Assembly: GCF_001886735.1 (NCBI RefSeq)
Contig: NZ_CP018080.1
Span: 141,669 to 205,668, forward strand
Direction of reading: 5' to 3'
Source of the DNA: Sulfitobacter alexandrii
Lineage (GTDB): Bacteria; Pseudomonadota; Alphaproteobacteria; Rhodobacterales; Rhodobacteraceae
DNA: 64,000 bases
The translations under genes were made by a program, and so were the position numbers. Numbering within the stretch: position 1 is the stretch's first letter; the number at the start of each line of letters is the position of its first letter. Shown here one piece after another: positions 18,160 to 26,712 of the stretch. A model generated the notes under the pieces. It did no database searches, was not told where the DNA came from, and saw nothing but the letters and a program-made list of their open reading frames with translations.

Positions 18160-20279
18160 GACTTCTTGCCCCAATAGGAGTCGTAGGAGGTCCACTCCGG
18201 GTCCGCCCCCGGGATGCGGTAGCGCCCGACGCGGTTGTTGTAGATCCCGCCGAGGTAGAGGTACCCCTTGTGCTCGCGGATCGAGGTGATCATCGGATGC
18301 GCTTCGCCGCCGAGATCCCAGAGCACGTCCAGCACGTTGCCCTCGGCATCGAACTTGATGACGCAGCCGGTGTTCATGTTCGGGTACAGCCAGTCGTCCC
18401 GCGCCACCGCCTGCACCATCCGGCGGCGGAAGCCCGGCATCTCCTGCGCGAGGTCGAAGACCGGAGAGCGCATCCCGCAGAGCGCGCACCAGTAGGTCCC
18501 GTCCGAGGCGCGGTTGATGTTGTCGGGATAGCCCGGCAGGTTGTCGATCACGACCTCGGTCTGGCCCTTTTTCGGCCCGTCGAACCAGTAGCGGGTGATC
18601 CGGCAACCCCATGTCTCGGCGTAAAGCAGCGACTGGCCTTCGAACTCCACGCAGATGCCGTTGGGCAACTGCTTGTTCGGCACGACGGTGCGCGATGTGT
18701 CGGTCCTGGGGTCGTAGCAGATGATCCGGCCGTTGCCCCGGGCCTCCAGCGCGTCGACCATCCAGTCGTACATCTCGTAGCGCACCGTCGCCTCGGAGAA
18801 GAACACGCGGCCGTCCGGAGCGATGTCGAGGTCGTCGGCCAGCCGCAACCGGCTGTCATCGACGATGGAGGTCCAGGTGCGGTTGGTCTCGTCCGACAGC
18901 TTGGTCACGGTCCGGTCCGGCGCAATCCTGAACAGCCCCATGCCACCGACGCAGACATGCAGGTTATCCTCCGCGTCGAAGGCCATGCCCAGCGGGTGCC
19001 CGCCGATATGGGCGAAGACCTCAACCTGTTTGTAATCCGGCGCGAGGATGCGCATCACGTCGCCGTGGCGGCTGCCGCAGTACATGTTGTCCTCGCGGTC
19101 GAAGATCATGTCCTCCGGCCCGTCGAGCTCGCCCAGGCCGATGGCCTCGACCCCGCGCAGCCGGTCGTTCAGGGCATAGTCGCTGCCCGAGCCCTGCGCC
19201 GTCTCCGGCAGAGGCGGCAGCTTAAAGAAGGTGGGCGAGACATAGGCCCGCGCCAGCACCTTGTGTCGGTTCTTGACCCAGCGCACGTCGATGGCCACCG
19301 CCGCCAGCAGCACGCAGCCGAGGATCAGCGAGGAGGTGCCCGACAGGAACCCCATCTGGATCAGGCTGTTCTGCACCAGCAGGATGATGAGCGTCCCGAG
19401 GGCCGCCTTCACCACCGACCCGCGCCCGCCGCCGAGGCTGATGCCGCCCAGCACCACGGCGGTCAGGATCGTGACCTCGAGCCCCCGGCCCACGTCCGCG
19501 CTCGCGCTCGACAGGCGCGCAGCGTAGAAACAGGCCGCCAGCCCGCAGAGCGCGCCCGACAGGACGTAGGTCAGGCAGACCGTCCGCTTCACCTTGATGC
19601 CTGCGTTGAAGGCCGAGCGACGCGAGCCGCCCACCGCCATGACGTGCCAGCCGAAGCGCAGCCGCGTCAGCGTGACATGCGCCGCGATGGCCACCGCGAT
19701 GGCCGCCAGCAGGCTTGCCGGGATCCCAAAGAAGGATCCGAGCGCCATGAACTCCCAGACGGTCGACATGTTGAACCCGCGTCCGATGATCATGGCGTAG
19801 TCCAGCAGCAGCATGTCCACCACCGCGCGCACGATGATCAGCATGACCAGCGTGGTCAAAAAGGCGCGCAACCGCAGGTAGCCGATGAGGATGCCGTTGA
19901 TCAGCCCGACGAGCGCGCCGACGGCCACGACCAGCACCATGCCAAGGGCGATGTTCCATTCAAGGTAGTTGATCAGTGACAGGGCGACGAAGTTGCACAG
20001 CGCAAAGATCGACCCCACCGACAGGTCGATGCCGCCCGCCATCATCACCACGGTCAGCCCGATGGCGATGAACAGGTATTCCCCGTAGATGCGCCCGATG
20101 TCCGACAGGTTCGCCGCCGACAGGAAGGTCGGCATCTGCGTGCCGAAGACCACCAGCACGACGGCGAGAAAGAAGGCCGGTATCAGCGTGTCGATCCAGT
20201 TCTTCGACAGGATCTCGCCGATGGCCTTGTCGGGGACGTAACGATAACGCCACCGGATCATGCTCTCGGAAAGGGACAT
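18156..20279 (-). CDS. Fusion of a sugar-type ABC permease (RbsC-like) with an SMP-30/strictosidine-synthase-like propeller
   Basis: A 707-residue two-part protein. Residues 1 to about 335 are an RbsC/MglC-type permease with nine to ten helices; GGIDLSVGS lies near 85 and GGISLGGGRGS near 282. After a short linker, residues about 375-707 form a six-bladed propeller of the SMP-30/strictosidine synthase/APMAP class. Its three metal ligands are kept: Glu389 in GPED, Asn540 in LPNGI, Asp586 in GYPDNI. Permeases of this class normally stop near residue 330. With both permease ends in the cytoplasm, as known for RbsC, the propeller would meet substrate as it enters, consistent with a lactonase or hydrolase. 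ATG 20279 is chosen because GGAG lies nine bases upstream. Confidence 0.88.
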   Translation of the reverse strand: MSLSESMIRWRYRYVPDKAIGEILSKNWIDTLIPAFFLAVVLVVFGTQMPTFLSAANLSDIGRIYGEYLFIAIGLTVVMMAGGIDLSVGSIFALCNFVALSLINYLEWNIALGMVLVVAVGALVGLINGILIGYLRLRAFLTTLVMLIIVRAVVDMLLLDYAMIIGRGFNMSTVWEFMALGSFFGIPASLLAAIAVAIAAHVTLTRLRFGWHVMAVGGSRRSAFNAGIKVKRTVCLTYVLSGALCGLAACFYAARLSSASADVGRGLEVTILTAVVLGGISLGGGRGSVVKAALGTLIILLVQNSLIQMGFLSGTSSLILGCVLLAAVAIDVRWVKNRHKVLARAYVSPTFFKLPPLPETAQGSGSDYALNDRLRGVEAIGLGELDGPEDMIFDREDNMYCGSRHGDVMRILAPDYKQVEVFAHIGGHPLGMAFDAEDNLHVCVGGMGLFRIAPDRTVTKLSDETNRTWTSIVDDSRLRLADDLDIAPDGRVFFSEATVRYEMYDWMVDALEARGNGRIICYDPRTDTSRTVVPNKQLPNGICVEFEGQSLLYAETWGCRITRYWFDGPKKGQTEVVIDNLPGYPDNINRASDGTYWCALCGMRSPVFDLAQEMPGFRRRMVQAVARDDWLYPNMNTGCVIKFDAEGNVLDVLWDLGGEAHPMITSIREHKGYLYLGGIYNNRVGRYRIPGADPEWTSYDSYWGKKS

Positions 20280-20347
20280 CTTCTGCAACTCCAGGAAACG
20301 AGATAGGCACGGCCCGCCGCAGCGGACCGCGCGGTGTCACGGGCGGG

Positions 20348-21376
20348 TCAGCCGCCGTTGGCCTTCAACTCGTCCAGCGTCCAGCACGAGGAAGCGGTCA
20401 TGTTCTCCTTCGTGATGTACTTGAGCGGCGTGTAGAGCGCGAAGGGCGCGGACCCCGGCTCGGGATCGGTCTGCAGCAGGATCTTCACCGCCGAGTTCAG
20501 GTCACGCGCCTGTCCGGGCACGTCGTAGCTGTAGTAGGCGTCGAAGTTGCCGTTCTCGATGTTGTCGCAGGCCGCCGACTGGTTGCCGCCGCCCGAGGTG
20601 ACAAGGAACACCTGGTCCTGCACCCCGGCCTCGCGGATCGCCGCCGCGGTGCCGATGTCCTGCCCGTCCCAGAGCCCGAGGATCCCACAAAGATCCGGGT
20701 GCTGCTTGAGAATGGTCGAGGTGATGGCCTGCGCCTTGGACGCATCCCAGTCCGCCGCCTGCGTGGCGACGACCTCGATCTCGGGATGCTGATCGAAGAC
20801 GTCCTGCGCCCCCTGCCCCGAGATCGTGGCGGTCGGCGTCGCCAGCATGCCCTGCACGAAGGCGATCTTGCCGTTCCCGCCCGAGCCTTCGCCGCAGGCA
20901 TCGACCACGGCCTGCGCCTGCTTCTGGCCCATCTCGTACCAGTCGGTCCCGACATAGACATCGCCATTGGTCACCGACTTCAGGTTGACCTGGATCACGT
21001 TGATGCCCGATGCCATCGCCTTCTGCACCGTCCGGTTATAGGCCTGCATGTCCAGCGGATGCAGGATCAGCACGTCCGGCTGCTCCGCGATCAGCCCGTT
21101 TGCCGCCTGCACGCCGGCCTCGGTGTTCCAGTTCGGGTCGCGGATCGTGACCTCGTATCCCAGCGCCTCGGCCTGGTTCTGCAGGCCCGCGTTCCAGCCC
21201 TCGGTCAGGTCGAAGCCCATCGACAGCGGCACGAAGCCGACCTTCTTGCCGGTCAGCTTTTCGTAGTAGGTCTTGGACTGTCCGTCGTCGAAGGGCTCCG
21301 CCAGCGATGCGGTCGCGAGACCGGCGATGGCTGTTGCCACGGCGGCAGCGGCCGCCAGGATCTTTCTCGTCTTCAT
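20348..21376 (-). CDS. Sugar-type ABC transporter substrate-binding protein (RbsB-like)
   Basis: A 342-residue periplasmic binding protein of the ribose-binding (Peripla_BP_4) class. The signal peptide MKTRKILAAAAAVATAIAG is followed by LATASLAEPFDDG. The first domain strand reads GKKVGFVPLSMGFDLTEGWNAG, and the hinge region includes ADWDASKAQAITSTILKQHPDL and LWDGQDIGTAAAIREAG, both typical. There are cysteines at three positions that could form a disulfide. The second of two nearby ATGs (21376) has AGGAGG seven bases upstream. It sits between the two permease genes of the system. Despite the sugar-type fold, the operon context suggests a lactone, polyol or hydroxy acid ligand. Confidence 0.85.
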   Translation of the reverse strand: MKTRKILAAAAAVATAIAGLATASLAEPFDDGQSKTYYEKLTGKKVGFVPLSMGFDLTEGWNAGLQNQAEALGYEVTIRDPNWNTEAGVQAANGLIAEQPDVLILHPLDMQAYNRTVQKAMASGINVIQVNLKSVTNGDVYVGTDWYEMGQKQAQAVVDACGEGSGGNGKIAFVQGMLATPTATISGQGAQDVFDQHPEIEVVATQAADWDASKAQAITSTILKQHPDLCGILGLWDGQDIGTAAAIREAGVQDQVFLVTSGGGNQSAACDNIENGNFDAYYSYDVPGQARDLNSAVKILLQTDPEPGSAPFALYTPLKYITKENMTASSCWTLDELKANGG

Positions 21377-21418
21377 GGTCATTCCTCCTCGTTGACCCGT
21401 TCTTGTTATGACCGCGCG

Positions 21419-22396
21419 TCAGATGTCGCCGTGCTGCGCGGTCTGCTCATCCCTCGGGTTCAGCATCGTGTCGATCACGATGGCGGCCAGAAGGATCACG
21501 CTCTTGAAGATGTTCTGGGTGGTGTAACCCAGGTTCATGATGGTCATGCCGTTCAGCAGGATGCCGATCAGGATGGTGCCCACGATCACGTTGCGCACCC
21601 CGCCCTTGCCGCCCGACAGGCCGATGCCCCCCAGCACCACGACGAGGATCACGTCGTAGACCTGCGTCGACAGCGCCAGCCGCGTGTTCATCGAGGTCAC
21701 GGCAGTCGCGACAACGATGCCCGCCACGACGGCGATCACCGCGATCAGCACGTATTGCGCGAGGATCACCGGCCGCGCCGGCACCCCCGTGATGCGCGCC
21801 GTGGCGACGTTGTTGCCGATGGCATAGACGTAGCGCCCGACCTTGGTGAACTTCAGGAACAATGCGGCCACCAGCGCCACCAGCGCAAAGGCGATCACCG
21901 GGTTCGGGATCCCCGCGACCTGCCCGCTGCCGATCCGGTAGAACCAGCTTTCCCCCTGCGGCAGATAGACGACGTCCTGCCCGATCATGAAGGACTTACC
22001 GAAGCCGTAGACCACGATCCCCATTGCCAGGGTGGCAAAGATCGCGGGCACCTCGACATAGGCGATCAGGAAACCGTTCACGAGCCCGACGATCACGGCG
22101 AACCCGAAAGCCAGCGCCACGGCGAGCCAGAGGTGCGTGCCGTCGTTCACCATGACCAGCATCCATGCGACCGAGATCACCATGGTCGAGACCATCGACA
22201 GGTCGATCCCCCGCCCGATGATGCCGATCGCCATGCCGATCCCGAGGATGCCGAGGATCGACACGTTCTGGATCAGCGACAGGATGTTGGCGCCGCCCAG
22301 GAATCCCGGCAGCCCGATGGCGAAACCCACGAACAGCAGCACGGCGATCACGCCGACGATGCGCTCCTGGTTCAGGCCTTTCAGCATGGTGGTCAC
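21419..22396 (-). CDS. Sugar-type ABC transporter permease (RbsC-like)
   Basis: A 325-residue inner-membrane permease, the normal single-domain partner of the fused permease at 18156. It has GRGIDLSM near residue 65, the GVPARPV coupling segment, and LGGIGLSGGKGGVRN near 265, with about ten hydrophobic segments. The start is either GTG 22396, overlapping the upstream stop as GTGA, or ATG 22387 three codons later; the GTG is given here. With the fusion protein it would form a heterodimeric channel, so only one half of the pore carries the propeller. Confidence 0.85.
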   Translation of the reverse strand: MTTMLKGLNQERIVGVIAVLLFVGFAIGLPGFLGGANILSLIQNVSILGILGIGMAIGIIGRGIDLSMVSTMVISVAWMLVMVNDGTHLWLAVALAFGFAVIVGLVNGFLIAYVEVPAIFATLAMGIVVYGFGKSFMIGQDVVYLPQGESWFYRIGSGQVAGIPNPVIAFALVALVAALFLKFTKVGRYVYAIGNNVATARITGVPARPVILAQYVLIAVIAVVAGIVVATAVTSMNTRLALSTQVYDVILVVVLGGIGLSGGKGGVRNVIVGTILIGILLNGMTIMNLGYTTQNIFKSVILLAAIVIDTMLNPRDEQTAQHGDI

Positions 22397-23400
22397 AGCG
22401 GATACCCGACCGGCTGTCCGTCGATCATGCGCTCGATGTACTCGGTCATGCCGTAGCCTTCGCGCCCGTCCCAGGTGAAACGGGAATACCCTTCGGCGAT
22501 GCGCGAGATCAGCACCTCGTCCTCGACCTTGCGCCGATTGCGCAGGGGCGCCAGCGTCAGCACCTCGACGTCGATGATCGCCCGGCGTTTCGCCGTGGCG
22601 ACCCCCAGCTTCACCCGTGCGGGGTCCTGCTGCTCAGTCCAGTCGGTGATGATGTTGAGGTCGGTGATCTCCTCGTAGTCGCCGTTAACCAGCAGCACGC
22701 CGGGCCGCCGGGTCTTGCCCTCGGCATCCGTGATCCGCAGCAGCATGAAACCGTCGCCGTTCTCGAAATTGCCGATGAACAGCCGGTAGTAATGGATCGC
22801 CTGCCAGTAGCGCGGTCCCCAGCTGTGGTCGCGCCAGCCGCGCCCGTCGATCTGCCAGCTTTCATCGCCCACCCGGACAAGCCCCGTCACGCGCCCGTGC
22901 TGGTTGAAATGCCCGCGCGAGAAATCGCGGCCGTACATCGTCTCCGTCACGTCGTCCTGCGGCTCTCCGCCGTGGACGGGCGAGGACGCGCGATGCTCGA
23001 ACCGCACCTCGGCACCGGCGCGCGGCCCTTCCGCGAACAGCTTCTGCGGTTCGCGCAGGTCATCGGGGTTCTCGACGATGATGACCTCGCCCTCGAAGCG
23101 CATGTTCATCGCCTTGAACGGCTCGACCACCTCGTAGGACAACCCGCCCGCGTCGAAGGCCTCGTTGTGGCTGATCGGCGGACGCTGGAACTGGCAGGCG
23201 ACCCGGCCGTCCGGCAGGTAGAGGCAGACCGACAACTCGGCCCGGCCCTCGTTCACCCGGTTGCCCAGCCGCATCCAGCCACCGACGCGCTGCCGGAAGT
23301 CGAAGCCGTTGACGTAGACGCTTTCATTGAAGTTAGAAACCGCGTCTGGGGTGTGCGGGTATTCGTCCTCGGGCCGCATCAGGAAGGTGTCGTCTTTCAT
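22393..23400 (-). CDS. DUF7064-like / carotenoid-hydratase-fold protein
   Basis: A 335-residue soluble protein with no signal peptide or membrane segment. It is mostly beta-strand in character, and its key motif is GRGWRDHSWGPRYW near residue 190, the hallmark of proteins annotated DUF7064 and distantly resembling the lipocalin-like CrtC/AttH fold. Such genes often accompany APH-like phosphotransferases and acyl-CoA dehydrogenases in lipid, terpene or steroid degradation regions of actinobacteria and sphingomonads. The molecular function is unknown. Its ATG overlaps the stop of the dehydrogenase gene (ATGA) and its stop overlaps the permease start, so it is embedded in the operon. Confidence 0.55.
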   Translation of the reverse strand: MKDDTFLMRPEDEYPHTPDAVSNFNESVYVNGFDFRQRVGGWMRLGNRVNEGRAELSVCLYLPDGRVACQFQRPPISHNEAFDAGGLSYEVVEPFKAMNMRFEGEVIIVENPDDLREPQKLFAEGPRAGAEVRFEHRASSPVHGGEPQDDVTETMYGRDFSRGHFNQHGRVTGLVRVGDESWQIDGRGWRDHSWGPRYWQAIHYYRLFIGNFENGDGFMLLRITDAEGKTRRPGVLLVNGDYEEITDLNIITDWTEQQDPARVKLGVATAKRRAIIDVEVLTLAPLRNRRKVEDEVLISRIAEGYSRFTWDGREGYGMTEYIERMIDGQPVGYPL

Positions 23401-24623
23401 TGCTCGGTCTCCTTTTCTCGCGTTGCTGCCCGCTTCAGCTCGGCCCGGGCCAGCGCCTCGCGGTGCACCTCGTCCGGCCCGTCGCCGATCCGCAGGAAGC
23501 GTGTCTCGGCGAAGGCGGCGGCGAGGAAGAAATCCTCCGACAGGCCGCCGCCGCCGTGCACCTGGATCGCCCGATCGATGATCTGGCCGGTCACGGTGGG
23601 CACGAATATCTTGGCCATCGCGATCTCGTTGCGCGCCGCCTTGTTGCCGTGGCGGTCCATCGCCCAGGCCGCCTTCAGCGTCATCAGCCGCGCCGCCTCA
23701 AGCTCGGTCCGGCACTGGCCGATCACCTGCCGCACGCCGCCCATCTCGGACAGGCGGCTGCCGAATGCGGTGCGGCTGGCGGCCCGCGCGCACATCTCCT
23801 CGATGGCGCGCTCGGCCAGCCCGATGAAGCGCATGCAGTGATGGATGCGTCCCGGCCCGAGCCTGCCCTGCGCGATCTCGAAGCCGCGCCCCTCGCCCAG
23901 CAGCATGTTGTCTGCCCCCACCCGCGCGCCGTCAAAGACGACCTCGGCATGGCCCAATGGCGGATGCTGGAAGCCGTAGACCGACAGCGGGCGTTCGACC
24001 GTCACGCCGGGCGTGTCCATCGGGACAAGGATCATCGACTGCTGCTGGTGCTTCGGCGCGTCGGGGTCGTTCTTGCCCATGACGATGGCGACCTTGCAGT
24101 CCTCGGCCATGGCGCCGGTGATCCACCACTTGCGGCCCGTTACCACATAGCCGTCGCCGTCCCGCTCGATCCGGGTCTCGACGTTGGTGGCGTCCGACGA
24201 GGCGACCGCGGGCTCCGTCATGGCAAAGCAGGACCGGATCTCCGCCGCCAGCAGCGGTTTCAGCCAGCGTTCCTTCTGCGCCTCCGTGCCGTAGGTGGCG
24301 AGAATCTCCATGTTGCCCACGTCGGGCGCGTTGCAGTTGAAGATCTCGGGTGCCGCCAGCGACCGCCCGAGGATCTCGCACAGGTGCGTGTACTGGTAGT
24401 TCGACAGCCCCTGCCCTTCCGGGCCGTGATGATAGAACAGGTTCCACAGCCCCTGCGCCCGCGCCTTCTCCTGCAACGCACGCATCAGCGGCGTGTGGCG
24501 CCAGCGGTTCTCCACCCGGCCCTCGTCCAGCAGTTCGCCTTCGTTGGGATAGACATGCTCCGCCATGAAGGCGGTCAGCTTGTCCTTCAGATCGCGTGTC
24601 TTGTCGTCGAGTTCTGCAAACAT
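23397..24623 (-). CDS. Acyl-CoA dehydrogenase, ACAD10/11-like
   Basis: A 408-residue FAD-dependent dehydrogenase. FAD/substrate motifs include CFAMTEPAVASSDATN near 165 and KWWITGAMAEDCKVAIVMGK. The C-terminal domain has GRIHHCMRFIGLAERAIE, RTAFGSRLSEMGGVRQ, IQVHGGGGLSEDFFLA and RFLRIGDGPDEVH, the last being characteristic of the ACAD10/11 and LvaC branch. In Pseudomonas putida LvaC acts on 4-phosphoacyl-CoA formed by a kinase like the one encoded at 26709. A longer upstream open frame is only a shadow of the ligase gene; ATG 24623 begins the family N-terminus, 9 bp after the ligase stop. Confidence 0.85.
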   Translation of the reverse strand: MFAELDDKTRDLKDKLTAFMAEHVYPNEGELLDEGRVENRWRHTPLMRALQEKARAQGLWNLFYHHGPEGQGLSNYQYTHLCEILGRSLAAPEIFNCNAPDVGNMEILATYGTEAQKERWLKPLLAAEIRSCFAMTEPAVASSDATNVETRIERDGDGYVVTGRKWWITGAMAEDCKVAIVMGKNDPDAPKHQQQSMILVPMDTPGVTVERPLSVYGFQHPPLGHAEVVFDGARVGADNMLLGEGRGFEIAQGRLGPGRIHHCMRFIGLAERAIEEMCARAASRTAFGSRLSEMGGVRQVIGQCRTELEAARLMTLKAAWAMDRHGNKAARNEIAMAKIFVPTVTGQIIDRAIQVHGGGGLSEDFFLAAAFAETRFLRIGDGPDEVHREALARAELKRAATREKETEQ

Positions 24624-24631
24624 GGCCTGCC

Positions 24632-26242
24632 TTACGTGTTCAGTTTCTCGCGCTTGATGGTGATGCCGGCGGCCTCGCGGTCCCAGGTGTCGGGGGTCAG
24701 CCCGGCCTCGCGCAGTTCGACCTTGCGGATCTTCGCGGTCGGCGTGCGCGGCAGTTCGGGAACGAAGCGCAGGTAGCGGGGCACCATGAAATGCGCCATG
24801 CGGGGGCGCAGAAACTCGATCAGGTCGGCGGGGTCCAGCACCTCTCCGGCACGCAGGGCGACGATGCCCATGACCTCGTCCTCGGCCACCTCGCTCCTGA
24901 CCGCGACGACGGCGGCCTCCTGCACCGCCGGATGCGCCGCGATCTCGCTCTCCACCTCGAAGGAAGAGATGTTCTCGCCCCGCCGGCGGATCGCGTCCTT
25001 TATCCGGTCGCAGAAATAGAAGTTGCCGTCGGCATCCTTGCGGAACCCGTCGCCGGTGTGGAACCAGCCGTTGCGCCACGCCTCGGCCGTCGCCTCCGGG
25101 TTGGCGGCATAGCCGTGGTTCATCGCCCAGGGACAGTCGGTGCGCACGATCAGCTCGCCCATCTCGCCCACCGGCACCTCGCAGTCGTTGGCATCGACGA
25201 TGCGCACCTCGACCCCCTTGCGCGGCCGCCCGGCGCTGCCCATCGCGGTCGGGTTCGGGTCCGACACGATCGGCATGGAGATTTCGGTCATGTTGAAATG
25301 CGTGTGCACGTCGGTGGCGAAACGTTCGTGGAACCGCACCGCGCTTTCGTTCATCGGCACGTAGGTGCAGCTGCGCAGACTGTGGTCGCGGTCGTCGTCG
25401 CGCACCGGTTGCTTGATGAGGAAGCTGCCCATCACCCCCAGCAGGATCGCGGTGGTGATACCCGTCTCGCGCACGACATCCCAGAAAGCGTCGGTCTTGA
25501 AGCTTTCGACCATCGCGATCGACCCGCCGTGGATCAGCATCGCCGTCACCGGCATCACCCCGCCCGAATGGAACAGCGGCAGGTTGATCATGTAGCGGTC
25601 GTCGGCATCGAGAAACGGCGCCGACAGCGCCATGAAGTAGAGATGGCAGTAGGAGGACATGACCCCCTTCGACGGCCCCGTGGTGCCCGAGGTAAAGATG
25701 ATCGACTGCAACTCGCGCGGGTGCATCGGTTCGTCCAGCGGGATCGGATCTTTCGCCTCGCTCTCCAGTACCTCCGCGCCGTGGACGGTCAGCCCCGGCA
25801 AGGCGCAGGGTGTGCCCATCAGCACCACGACCTCCGCCACCTGCCCCGGCGTCACGTCGCCAAGGTGCGGCGCAAGCTCCGCGTGGACGATGGCCAGCCG
25901 CGCCTCGGACAAGGTGGCGGCATGGGCCAGAAGGGTGCCGCGGTAGGCGGTGTTCATCGGCACGAAGACGGCACCGAGGTAGTTCAGCCCGAACCAGACC
26001 CGCAGCGCCTCGGCGCAGTTGGGCATCCAGACCAGCACCCGGTCGCCGCGTTTCACCCCCAGTGCGCGGAGGGCATGAGCGGTGCGGATGGTCAGCGCCA
26101 GCGTCTCGGCATAGGTCCATGTGCCACCATCCGGCCAGACGGCAAAGACCTTGTCGGGTTGCGTAGCGGCGTGCCGTTCCAGCAGGTGCCGCTGGATGCA
26201 GTCTTCCGCCGCCGGCATCCGGGGATCGACGTGAACGCTCAT
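24632..26242 (-). CDS. AMP-forming acyl-CoA ligase (CaiC/LvaE-like)
   Basis: A 536-residue adenylating enzyme. Motifs: SIIFTSGTTGPSKGVMSSY near residue 176, NMTEISMP at the A5 position, GWFHTGDGFRKDADGNFYF and DRIKDAIRRRGENISSFEVE (hinge), and the catalytic lysine in TPTAKIRKVEL near 515. It is closest in layout to crotonobetaine/carnitine-type ligases. Its ATG overlaps the end of the small protein gene (4 bp). Placement after kinase and small protein and before an ACAD11-like dehydrogenase matches the set kinase-small protein-dehydrogenase-CoA ligase of levulinate (lva) operons, so it probably activates a hydroxy acid. Confidence 0.88.
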   Translation of the reverse strand: MSVHVDPRMPAAEDCIQRHLLERHAATQPDKVFAVWPDGGTWTYAETLALTIRTAHALRALGVKRGDRVLVWMPNCAEALRVWFGLNYLGAVFVPMNTAYRGTLLAHAATLSEARLAIVHAELAPHLGDVTPGQVAEVVVLMGTPCALPGLTVHGAEVLESEAKDPIPLDEPMHPRELQSIIFTSGTTGPSKGVMSSYCHLYFMALSAPFLDADDRYMINLPLFHSGGVMPVTAMLIHGGSIAMVESFKTDAFWDVVRETGITTAILLGVMGSFLIKQPVRDDDRDHSLRSCTYVPMNESAVRFHERFATDVHTHFNMTEISMPIVSDPNPTAMGSAGRPRKGVEVRIVDANDCEVPVGEMGELIVRTDCPWAMNHGYAANPEATAEAWRNGWFHTGDGFRKDADGNFYFCDRIKDAIRRRGENISSFEVESEIAAHPAVQEAAVVAVRSEVAEDEVMGIVALRAGEVLDPADLIEFLRPRMAHFMVPRYLRFVPELPRTPTAKIRKVELREAGLTPDTWDREAAGITIKREKLNT

Positions 26243-26712
26243 GTCCCGCTCTCCTTTCCGCTGGCCCCGCCCTTCGCGATCTCGGCGAAGGAGGGGCGGT
26301 GCGTCAGTTTCATGTCCTCGCGCAGCTCGTCGTGCATGTGGCGGCGCAGCCGGGCGACGGCGGCCTCGGCCCCCGCGCCCTCGGCCATCCAGCCCAGCAG
26401 CCGCTCCGATATCTGCCGGTCCAGTTCCGCAGCCTCGGCCAGCAAAGCCGTGCTTTGTGGCACCTCGACCGTGCCCGTGACTGCCCCGGAGCCGCCCGCC
26501 AGCGCCTCCGCCTCGGCCAGTGCCGCCCGCTTGGCCGCGATCTGGCCCGCGATCTGCACGCCGTCCCAGTCCAGCCGCGCGCCGTAGTTGTTCAGCAGGT
26601 CGATCACCCCCAGCGCCTGACCGCGGGCGTATCCGTCACCGACATGCGGGATCACGTCGTCGCGCAGCGTCTCCACGATCCCCTGCATCATCCGCGCCAC
26701 CGAAGGTTTCAT
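26239..26712 (-). CDS. Small helical protein, probable partner of the phosphotransferase (LvaB-like by position)
   Basis: A 157-residue protein without signal peptide or membrane helix, predicted all-helical from its sequence. Notable segments are LRDDVIPHVGDGYARGQALGV near residue 17, NNYGARLDWDGVQ, and a charged C-terminal helix LRRHMHDELREDMKL. Both ends overlap neighbours by 4 bp: the phosphotransferase upstream and the ligase downstream. In P. putida the small LvaB protein works with the LvaA kinase to phosphorylate 4-hydroxyacyl-CoA and is encoded next to it. The position is the same here, but I cannot show sequence homology by eye. Function otherwise unknown. Confidence 0.6.
   Translation of the reverse strand: MKPSVARMMQGIVETLRDDVIPHVGDGYARGQALGVIDLLNNYGARLDWDGVQIAGQIAAKRAALAEAEALAGGSGAVTGTVEVPQSTALLAEAAELDRQISERLLGWMAEGAGAEAAVARLRRHMHDELREDMKLTHRPSFAEIAKGGASGKESGT

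Noticed and set aside
23397..26120. A 907-codon frame that would fuse extra sequence to the acyl-CoA dehydrogenase
   Set aside because: The upstream part is the ligase gene read in another frame; the dehydrogenase has a proper N-terminus at ATG 24623.
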